A stretch of DNA of 64,000 nucleotides, from the NCBI GenBank assembly GCA_965659665.1, contig CBFHWU010000027.1:124001-188000 (forward strand), in the 5' to 3' direction. Below, in pieces: positions 26,894 through 33,349 of this stretch. A program made the position numbers and the translations under genes. The notes beneath the pieces are model-generated. The model did no database searches. It saw only the letters and a program-made list of their open reading frames with translations, and was not told the DNA's origin. The stretch comes from CBFHWU01 sp965659665. GTDB taxonomy: Bacteria; Bacteroidota; Bacteroidia; Flavobacteriales; Flavobacteriaceae. Positions within the stretch are counted from its first letter, which is position 1. Each line of letters opens with the position of its first letter.

Positions 26894-26901
26894 TATATTT
26901 G
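26894..26901 (+). promoter_or_regulatory. -7 box for greA
   Basis: TATATTTG, matching TAnnTTTG. It lies 56 bases before the greA start, with a terminator-like hairpin in between; no clear -33 TTG was found. Confidence 0.5.
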
Positions 26902-26908
26902 AAATAAT

Positions 26909-26934
26909 AAATCCCATAAACGTGGGATTTTTTT
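26909..26934 (+). terminator. Terminator-like hairpin in the greA leader
   Basis: Arms AAATCCCA and TGGGATTT (8-bp perfect) around a 6-base loop, followed by a T-rich run. It sits between the putative greA promoter and the greA start, so it could attenuate greA; the other view is that it marks the end of an undetected unit. Confidence 0.65.
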
Positions 26935-26956
26935 CTTTTGCTAAAATCTAAATACA

Positions 26957-27430
26957 ATGAGTACAGTTTCTTATTACACAGCTGGAGGGTTAAAAAAATT
27001 ACGTGATGAGTTAAATTATCTTAAAGATATAGAACGTCCTAAAGCGTCGCAAGCAATTGCTGAGGCGCGTGACAAAGGAGATTTAAGTGAAAATGCAGAA
27101 TATGATGCTGCCAAAGAAGCACAAGGATTGTTGGAACTGAAAATCTCTAAATTAGAGGAAACCTTATCCACTGCCCGATTGATAGATGAATCTCAGTTAG
27201 ATGTCTCTAAAGTGTTGGTTTTGTCTAAGGTTATGATTAAAAACCTGAATAACAACATGAAAATGAATTACACTTTGGTTGCTGAAAGTGAAGCAGATTT
27301 GAAAAAGGGTAAAATCTCTGTTTCATCCCCTATTGGGAAAGGACTTTTGGGTAAAAAGGTTGGGGAAATTGCTGAAGTCTCAGTTCCCAATGGTAAACTA
27401 AAGTTTGAAATATTATCTATTAGTCGTTGA
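26957..27430 (+). CDS. greA: Transcription elongation factor GreA
   Basis: Binds the secondary channel of RNA polymerase and stimulates transcript cleavage in backtracked complexes. The 157 residues include the N-terminal coiled coil with the acidic tip (ARDKGDLSENAEYDAAKEAQ; the Asp and Glu pair at about residues 41-44) and the C-terminal FKBP-like domain (ISVSSPIGKGLLGKKVGEIAEVSVPNG). It is followed after 3 bases by an HIT-family gene. The leader hairpin suggests autoregulated premature termination. Confidence 0.95.
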   Translation: MSTVSYYTAGGLKKLRDELNYLKDIERPKASQAIAEARDKGDLSENAEYDAAKEAQGLLELKISKLEETLSTARLIDESQLDVSKVLVLSKVMIKNLNNNMKMNYTLVAESEADLKKGKISVSSPIGKGLLGKKVGEIAEVSVPNGKLKFEILSISR

Positions 27431-27433
27431 TGT

Positions 27434-27823
27434 ATGTCAAGTATTTTTTCAAATATTATTTCTCGCAAAATTCCAGCTTACATTATTGCTGAAGATGAAC
27501 ACAACATAGCTTTCTTAGATATCAATCCCAATGCATTAGGCCATACTTTGTGTGTTCCCAAAACAGAAGTAGATAAAATTTTTGATTTAAAAGATAAAGA
27601 TTATCAGCATCTTATGCTCTTTTCAAAACAAGTTGCTACTGCCCTAGAAAAAGCTATTGATTGTAAAAGAGTAGGAATCGCAGTTATAGGATTAGAGGTG
27701 CCTCATGCCCATGTTCATCTCATTCCTTTACATGAGATGAAAGAAATGGATTTTCAGCATAAAATTGTTTGTAGCCCTGAAGAGTTTAATCAGCTTGCTT
27801 TGCAAATAAAATCATATCTCTAA
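27434..27823 (+). CDS. HIT family nucleotide hydrolase/transferase
   Basis: Histidine-triad protein of 129 residues, probably hydrolysing nucleotide phosphoramidates or dinucleotides. Visible are the N-terminal MSSIFSNIISRKIPAYIIAEDE, the DINPNALGHTLCVPK region, and the triad HAHVHLIPL near residue 93. It follows greA by 3 bases, probably in one transcript. Its end overlaps the convergent histidine kinase by 4 bases. Confidence 0.93.
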   Translation: MSSIFSNIISRKIPAYIIAEDEHNIAFLDINPNALGHTLCVPKTEVDKIFDLKDKDYQHLMLFSKQVATALEKAIDCKRVGIAVIGLEVPHAHVHLIPLHEMKEMDFQHKIVCSPEEFNQLALQIKSYL

Positions 27824-28989
27824 GTTTTCATTGGGAGAGAAAGCACCACAACGGTTCCTGATTCATTAGATTCGGCTACTTTAATTTTTCCGTTGTGATA
27901 ATCTTCGATTATGCGTTTTGAAAGGGAAAGACCTAATCCCCAACCTCTCTTTTTGGAAGTGACACCTGGTTTAAATACTGATTTAAGGAGTTTTTTAGGG
28001 ATTCCTTTCCCTGTATCAATTACTTTTACGTTAACATAATGAGAATGTCGAACAATTGATACGTTTATTTTCCCTTCTTTTTTTAAGGCATCAATGCTGT
28101 TTTTGATTAAGTTTTCAATGACCCAACTATAGAGGTCATAATTTAACATCAGCTCAATTTTATCATTAGTTTTTTCGAGTTCTAATTGAATTGAGGATGA
28201 AGCCCTTTCTCTCATATAGTTAACGACACGCTCGGTAATGCTACCTATTTCATGAATTTCTAATTTTGGTACTGATCCGATTTTGGAAAAACGCTGAGCA
28301 ATCATCTCTAAACGATGAATATCTTCTTGCATTCTCAATAAGGTTTTGGAGGGGCCATTTTGTTGTTTTAGTAAAGCAATCCATCCCATAAGCGAAGATA
28401 ATGGTGTGCCGATTTGATGGGCAGTTTCTTTTGCCATTCCGACCCATAACTTATTTTGTAGGGAAATTTGAGAGGTACGGTAACTGTAAAAAATTAACCC
28501 TCCAATAAATAATAATACCAGCAGTAAAGCAACGGGGTAATACCTTATTTTGGTCAATAATGAGGAGTTCCCGTAATACATTTTTTGATTTACGTCCCCT
28601 TTAAATATAATATCGATAGGGGGGTTTTCTTTTTTTATTTTCGCTAATGTTTTCTTCAAATAAAGGGAGTCATTAGCAACAGCTTTTTCGTAGTCAATAT
28701 TATTGAAAAGCAAAATTTGATTATTTTTATCTACCAAAATCATCGGAATATTGTTTTCGCTGGTAAGTACCCTGAAGTTAAGTTGACTTATATTTTGGTT
28801 AATATCTGTATTTTGAACCAACTGTTTTTGAGCCAATGCCCAAAGTTCCATACGTTGTCGTTCATCTTTTTTTGTTTGTTCTACCAACAAATAAGTATTC
28901 CATAATATGGTAAAAACGATAGATAAAGCCCCTAAAATTAACAACCATCTCCCAATGATTTTTTTAAGTAAAAAATTAGTATCATTCAT
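27820..28989 (-). CDS. Sensor histidine kinase, two-transmembrane type
   Basis: The 389 residues carry a transmembrane segment (WLLILGALSIVFTILWNTYLL, 14-34), an extracytoplasmic region of about 120 residues, a second segment (about 157-177), the dimerisation helix with phospho-acceptor His in AKETAHQIGTPLSSL, and the ATPase domain with N box NLIKNSIDAL, DTGKGIP and GWGLGLSLSKRIIEDYHNG. No HAMP or PAS domain is evident. No response regulator gene adjoins it, so it is an orphan here. Signal unknown. Confidence 0.9.
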   Translation of the reverse strand: MNDTNFLLKKIIGRWLLILGALSIVFTILWNTYLLVEQTKKDERQRMELWALAQKQLVQNTDINQNISQLNFRVLTSENNIPMILVDKNNQILLFNNIDYEKAVANDSLYLKKTLAKIKKENPPIDIIFKGDVNQKMYYGNSSLLTKIRYYPVALLLVLLFIGGLIFYSYRTSQISLQNKLWVGMAKETAHQIGTPLSSLMGWIALLKQQNGPSKTLLRMQEDIHRLEMIAQRFSKIGSVPKLEIHEIGSITERVVNYMRERASSSIQLELEKTNDKIELMLNYDLYSWVIENLIKNSIDALKKEGKINVSIVRHSHYVNVKVIDTGKGIPKKLLKSVFKPGVTSKKRGWGLGLSLSKRIIEDYHNGKIKVAESNESGTVVVLSLPMKT

Positions 28990-29012
28990 CTTTACGAATA
29001 TAATTGTTTTGA

Positions 29013-29044
29013 TTGGATGGTTTTATTCAAAATATGTAGATTTG
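29013..29044 (+). promoter_or_regulatory. Promoter of the DUF3127 gene
   Basis: TTG at 29013-29015, a 21-base spacer and TAGATTTG at 29037-29044, matching TAnnTTTG. The start codon follows 26 bases later. Confidence 0.6.
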
Positions 29045-29069
29045 TATAAAGTAGACAAAATTTAATTTT

Positions 29070-29426
29070 ATGGAACTATTAGGAAAAATTAAACTCATCA
29101 ACGAAACCAAAGAATACGGATCTAATGGTTTTCGTAAAAGAGAGCTGGTGATTACTACTGAAGAACAATATCCCCAACATATTTTGATTGAATTCATTCA
29201 AGATAAATGTGACTTACTTAACAACTTTCAGGTGGCACAGCGCGTAAAAATTGGAATTAATATTCGAGGACGAGAATGGCAAAGTCCTCAGGGAGAGACT
29301 AAGTTTTTTAATGCTATCCAAGGTTGGCGTATTGAAGCTTCTGAAACGGCTCCTGCAGCCCCTACAGAAAGTTTTGAACCCCTAAATGAATCTCCAGAAG
29401 AATCTCCTGATGACTTACCGTTTTGA
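29070..29426 (+). CDS. DUF3127 protein, OB-fold-like with SSB-type acidic tail
   Basis: A 118-residue protein of DUF3127, a Bacteroidetes family without an assigned function. The first 90 residues resemble an OB fold and its strand VKIGINIRGREWQSPQGETK is similar to the ssb strand in this window (YVEGRIKTRKWQGDDGTPR). A low-complexity linker (TAPAAPTESFEPLNESPEES) ends in DDLPF, like the SSB tip DDxPF that binds RecO, PriA and other partners. A secondary single-stranded DNA or RNA binding role is an inference. It has its own promoter. Confidence 0.8.
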   Translation: MELLGKIKLINETKEYGSNGFRKRELVITTEEQYPQHILIEFIQDKCDLLNNFQVAQRVKIGINIRGREWQSPQGETKFFNAIQGWRIEASETAPAAPTESFEPLNESPEESPDDLPF

Positions 29427-29457
29427 TCGTGTAAATAGGGAGCATTGAAATAAATAT

Positions 29458-30090
29458 ATGTATTATTTGTCCCAAGATTTAAGTTTTCCCTCCCCACGTC
29501 TAGCTTCCTCAGAAGGTATTGTAGCAGTGGGAGGCGACTTACGTCCAGAACGAGTTTTGATGGCTTACCAAAAAGGAATCTTCCCGTGGTTTGAGTCTGA
29601 TGATTTTCTAATCTGGTGGAGCCCTGACCCAAGAATGGTTCTTTTTCCTGAAAAAATAAAGATTTCTAAAAGCATGAGAAGGTTTCTTCGTAAAAACCCA
29701 TTTGAAATTTCTTTTAATAAAGCTTTTAGTGAGGTAGTAGAGGCATGTGCGAAGGTCAAGCGATTTGGACAAGATGGAACTTGGATTACTTCAGGGCTTA
29801 TGGAAGTGTATAATGACCTTCACGAAAAGGGCCATGCATACTCTGTAGAAGTTTGGGAAGAAGGCCATTTAGTTGGCGGATTATACGGGATTGATATTGG
29901 ATCTGTTTTCTGTGGAGAAAGTATGTTTTCCAAAACTAATAATGCTAGTAAGGTAGCCTTGATTTATTTGGCACGTGAACTGAAAAAAGACCACTACAAG
30001 CTTATCGATTGCCAAGTTCCTACCCAACATTTAGCTAGTATGGGAGCTGAATCTATTTCAAGAGAAACATTTTTAACCTACCTCGATTAA
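29458..30090 (+). CDS. aat: Leucyl/phenylalanyl-tRNA-protein transferase
   Basis: Adds Leu or Phe to proteins with N-terminal Lys or Arg, marking them for ClpAP degradation (N-end rule). The 210 residues show FPSPRLASSEGIVAVGGDL, WWSPDPRMVLFP, AYSVEVWEEGHLVGGLYGI and FCGESMFSKTNNASKVAL, all family motifs. It starts 32 bases after DUF3127. The C-terminal 18 bases overlap the convergent tag gene. Confidence 0.95.
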   Translation: MYYLSQDLSFPSPRLASSEGIVAVGGDLRPERVLMAYQKGIFPWFESDDFLIWWSPDPRMVLFPEKIKISKSMRRFLRKNPFEISFNKAFSEVVEACAKVKRFGQDGTWITSGLMEVYNDLHEKGHAYSVEVWEEGHLVGGLYGIDIGSVFCGESMFSKTNNASKVALIYLARELKKDHYKLIDCQVPTQHLASMGAESISRETFLTYLD

Positions 30091-30651
30091 CTCTTTATAC
30101 CTAAAACAATTTATCAAATGATCATTGACCATTCCAGTGGCTTGCATATGGGCGTATACTATGGTTGATCCAACAAATTTAAAACCTCTTTGTTTAAGGT
30201 CCTTGCTAATTTGATCTGATAAGGGGGTATTTGATGGAATTTCTGATGTTGAAGTCCATGCGTTGTGAAGGGGAATATTATTGACATATGACCAAATAAA
30301 AGTAGAGAAACTCCCAAATTCATTTTGCACATCCATAAAGGCTTTGGCGTTACTAATCACAGCTTTTATTTTGAGTCGATTTCTAATGATTCCTTTGTCT
30401 TGAATCAAGCGATCTATGTCTTGATCATTATAGTTGGCAATTTTTTTATAATCAAAACCATCGAGAACTTTTCTGAAATGTTCTCTTTTTCGAAGTACGG
30501 TAATCCAGCTTAATCCTGCTTGAAATGATTCGAGAGTTAGAAACTCGAATAATTTTTCATCATCCTTTACCGGAACTCCCCACTCTTGATCATGATATCT
30601 GATATAGTCATTATGCCCTAAGCACCAACCACAACGAGGAGTATCCTTCAT
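30073..30651 (-). CDS. tag: DNA-3-methyladenine glycosylase I
   Basis: Removes 3-methyladenine from alkylated DNA. The 192-residue protein has the TAG signature: RCGWCLGHNDYIRYHDQEWG at residues 5-24 (zinc-binding Cys and His), the Glu in LTLESFQAGLSW, and VGSTIVYAHMQATGMVNDH with the further zinc ligands (His, Cys) near the end. It is the last gene of the ftsX-DUF3098-uppP-truB-tag operon, 3 bases after truB. Confidence 0.95.
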   Translation of the reverse strand: MKDTPRCGWCLGHNDYIRYHDQEWGVPVKDDEKLFEFLTLESFQAGLSWITVLRKREHFRKVLDGFDYKKIANYNDQDIDRLIQDKGIIRNRLKIKAVISNAKAFMDVQNEFGSFSTFIWSYVNNIPLHNAWTSTSEIPSNTPLSDQISKDLKQRGFKFVGSTIVYAHMQATGMVNDHLINCFRYKELIEVG

Positions 30652-30654
30652 GTA

Positions 30655-31353
30655 TCAAAGATAAGTATTTAATCGATTTTCGAAATTCTCAATAGTCTCA
30701 GCGTGTGTAAGCTGATAAGTGTCGATTGCCGTGCGACAAAGTTTACTTAGATATGCCCCAGAATCTAAAGCTTGCCCAATATCGTGCGCTAATGAACGAA
30801 TATAAGTTCCTTTGCTGCACCGTGTTGTAAATTCAAGTAGAGGAACTTTTTTTGAAGTAAAATTTAGTTCGTGTATCGTTATCTCGCGAGCTCGAATTTC
30901 AATGCTTTCTCCAGCTCTTGCGTGTTCATAAAGTCGCTTCCCTTCTTTTTTTATGGCCGAGTAAATAGGAGGTTTTTGTGAAATATGACCTGTAAACTTT
31001 TGACGAACTTTTTCTAATAACTCATCATTGATGTGACAGGTAGCAAAGGTATTATTGATCTTAGTTTCCATATCGTACGAAGGCGTGGTGGCTCCTAAGG
31101 TTATACTCCCTGTGTAAGTTTTTGAAGCTGTTGTAAGATGTGCAATTTGTTTGGTCATTTTACCTGTACAAATAAGCAATAAACCCGTTGCTAAAGGGTC
31201 AAGTGTTCCAGCATGTCCAACTTTGATATTTTTGATTTGAAAATGTTTTTTTATCAGCCATCGAATCTTATTAACTACTTGAAATGAAGTCCAATGAAGA
31301 GGTTTGTTGATGAGCAATAATTGTCCAGATAAAAAATCATCTTTCGTAATCAT
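30655..31353 (-). CDS. truB: tRNA pseudouridine(55) synthase
   Basis: Makes pseudouridine 55 in the T loop of tRNAs. The 232-residue protein starts at MITKDDFLSGQLLLINKPLH; an upstream ATG lies inside uppP and is not used. Motifs: KPLHWTSFQVVNK, the catalytic Asp in VGHAGTLDPLATGLL, KTYTGSITLGATTPSYDMET and a final LSKLCRT. The start overlaps the uppP stop as TAATG, so the two are translationally coupled. Confidence 0.94.
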   Translation of the reverse strand: MITKDDFLSGQLLLINKPLHWTSFQVVNKIRWLIKKHFQIKNIKVGHAGTLDPLATGLLLICTGKMTKQIAHLTTASKTYTGSITLGATTPSYDMETKINNTFATCHINDELLEKVRQKFTGHISQKPPIYSAIKKEGKRLYEHARAGESIEIRAREITIHELNFTSKKVPLLEFTTRCSKGTYIRSLAHDIGQALDSGAYLSKLCRTAIDTYQLTHAETIENFENRLNTYL

Positions 31354-32144
31354 TACATAAAATTCGTAAATAAAGCAATCAATCCGATCACTAAACAATA
31401 TAGCGCAAAATAACTCAATTTACTTTTTCGAACTAGAGCGATCATCCAAGTGCAAGCAAAATAACCGCTGAAAAATGCTGCTAAAAATCCAACGATTATT
31501 GGAGTAAGCTCAACGTTTTCTTGGCTTAAGTCTCCCTCAAAAATAGATTTGACCATACTGCCTAAAATTAGTGGAACGACCATTAAAAAAGAAAATCGGG
31601 CGGCCTCTGTTCGATCAATTTTGAGTAACAGCGCAGTAGCTATTGTAGCTCCACTTCTTGAGATACCTGGCAAAATAGCAATTGCCTGTGCTAAGCCTAT
31701 GAGAATAGCTTTTGGGGTAGTTATTTTTTTTTCTGTTCCTTTCGATTGTTCTGAAAAATAAAGCAATGCTGAAGTGACCAGTAACATACTGCCGACTAAT
31801 AGCGTGTTTCCTTGAAATAAACGGGATAAAAAATCTTTAAAAAAAAGCCCAACTCCAACTGCTGGAACCATAGATAGAATAATTTTAATCGAAAAATGAA
31901 AAGATGAGTTGTTTTTAAATGCAAATAAACCTTGAATAATGTCTTTAATTTCTTTCCTAAAGACAACAACTGTTGACAGGGCTGTAGCTGCATGTACTGA
32001 AATGGTAAACATTAGATTTTCATCTCCAGCTATTTCTGTTCCAAAGATAACTTTAGCAAGTTCTAAATGTCCACTCGAAGAAACAGGTAAAAATTCAGTT
32101 AATCCTTGAATGATACCAAGGACAAAAGATTCCCAAATTGTCAT
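31353..32144 (-). CDS. uppP: Undecaprenyl-diphosphatase
   Basis: Inner-membrane phosphatase recycling the lipid carrier of peptidoglycan synthesis and conferring bacitracin tolerance. The 263 residues have about eight helices and the two signature motifs, GLTEFLPVSSSGHLELA (with catalytic Glu and Ser, residues 14-30) and LPGISRSGATIATALLL (about residues 155-171). It overlaps DUF3098 by 4 bases upstream and truB by 1 base downstream. Confidence 0.95.
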   Translation of the reverse strand: MTIWESFVLGIIQGLTEFLPVSSSGHLELAKVIFGTEIAGDENLMFTISVHAATALSTVVVFRKEIKDIIQGLFAFKNNSSFHFSIKIILSMVPAVGVGLFFKDFLSRLFQGNTLLVGSMLLVTSALLYFSEQSKGTEKKITTPKAILIGLAQAIAILPGISRSGATIATALLLKIDRTEAARFSFLMVVPLILGSMVKSIFEGDLSQENVELTPIIVGFLAAFFSGYFACTWMIALVRKSKLSYFALYCLVIGLIALFTNFM

Positions 32145-32401
32145 TTACGTGGTGAAAAAGTGGTTAGAATTGCAAAAACTTCTACAGCAAATCCAATGAT
32201 AACCAGTGTAGGGGCAATTCGAATTCTTCTGACATTATAAATTTCGGGGTTAAATATTTTCGGGTCTGAACTTCCTCCTCCAGACATTAGCAAGAAACCA
32301 AAGCTAATAATGACCACACCAATAATCATTAAAATATAGTTCTTTGACTGGAAAACGAATTCTTTTTTTGTTTCCTTTTTCACGTCAGTAAAGATAATCA
32401 C
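32141..32401 (-). CDS. DUF3098 small membrane protein
   Basis: An 86-residue protein with two helices (about 26-44 and 65-83) and the family motif LMSGGGSSDPKIFNPEIYNVRRI between them. It is conserved between ftsX and uppP in Flavobacteriia, so a role near the division or cell-wall machinery is likely but untested. The frame opens at a GTG overlapping the ftsX end by 17 bases; another GTG at 32383, just after the ftsX stop, is an equally plausible start (VKKETKKEFVF). Confidence 0.85.
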   Translation of the reverse strand: MIIFTDVKKETKKEFVFQSKNYILMIIGVVIISFGFLLMSGGGSSDPKIFNPEIYNVRRIRIAPTLVIIGFAVEVFAILTTFSPRK

Positions 32402-33263
32402 TTTTTAGCTTTAAATAACGTTGAGTGGCTAAAAAAGAGCTCAAAGCAGTAATCATAAATGATAACCCTAAAATTCCACTGCTCAAGATGGTCCATGTAT
32501 AAATATCTTGTGTCAAACTCAACTGTGGAATTTCTTGTTCAACAAAATAAACAACACACCATATAGCAACAAGTGATAAACAAGCACTTATCAGTCCAAG
32601 TCCTATATATCTCCAAACAAACGGTTTGCGAATAAATGATTTTTTAGCCCCAACCAGTTGCATTGTTTTTATGATCATTCGTTTGGAATAAATAGATAAT
32701 CGAATAGAACTATTAACCAATAAAACAGCAATCAATGTAAAAACTCCACTTAAAATAAGAATCCAGTAACTAATGCGTTTTATATTTTCATTTAACAATA
32801 CAATCAATGGACGATCATATACCACTTCACTGACAAATCCTTTATCCTCTAATACTTGACTTACACTGTCAATATATTTGGCATTCACAAATGTTGCATT
32901 TAGATACAAATCTATAGAGTTTTTTAAAGGATTGTATCCCAAAAAATCCATAAAATTTTCTCCGATTTCTAAACTGTGTTCGGAGGCAGCTTGTTCTTTA
33001 GACACATATTCCGCTCTTTTTGCGAATGGTGCAAGTTGTAATGCAGTTTCAAGTTGACTAATCTCCACTGTTTTGGCATTTCCCTCAAAGTAGATGGAAA
33101 GCGCGATCTGTTCTTTAAAGTACTTGGAAACAAGCTGTGTATTTAGTAACAACAAACCCATAATCCCCACTACAAACAAAACCAAGGTGATACTTACTAC
33201 CACAGTAAAATATGAACTAATCAAGCGATGTCGTTGAAACTGATCAAAAGCTTTGGGCATCAT
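32385..33263 (-). CDS. ftsX: Cell division protein FtsX
   Basis: Permease-like partner of FtsE; the FtsEX complex activates periplasmic amidases during septation. The 292-residue protein starts at MMPKAFDQFQRHRLISSYFT (residues 1-20); a further ATG upstream is possible. There are four helices: one at 20-45, a periplasmic region with YVSKEQAASEH and LGYNPLKNSIDLYLN, and three in the C-terminal half around LVNSSIRLSIYSKRMIIKTM. FtsE is not in the window. It is first in the minus-strand operon ending with tag. Confidence 0.93.
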   Translation of the reverse strand: MMPKAFDQFQRHRLISSYFTVVVSITLVLFVVGIMGLLLLNTQLVSKYFKEQIALSIYFEGNAKTVEISQLETALQLAPFAKRAEYVSKEQAASEHSLEIGENFMDFLGYNPLKNSIDLYLNATFVNAKYIDSVSQVLEDKGFVSEVVYDRPLIVLLNENIKRISYWILILSGVFTLIAVLLVNSSIRLSIYSKRMIIKTMQLVGAKKSFIRKPFVWRYIGLGLISACLSLVAIWCVVYFVEQEIPQLSLTQDIYTWTILSSGILGLSFMITALSSFLATQRYLKLKSDYLY

Positions 33264-33327
33264 TATAATTTTTCCTTTCAAATATACAACCTTGAAATGA
33301 TAACATTTAAATTTCGATCAATAATGG

Positions 33328-33335
33328 TATTTTTG
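33328..33335 (+). promoter_or_regulatory. -7 box for leuS
   Basis: TATTTTTG, a match to TAnnTTTG, 14 bases upstream of the leuS start codon. Confidence 0.45.
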
Positions 33336-33349
33336 TGTAAAATTAAATC

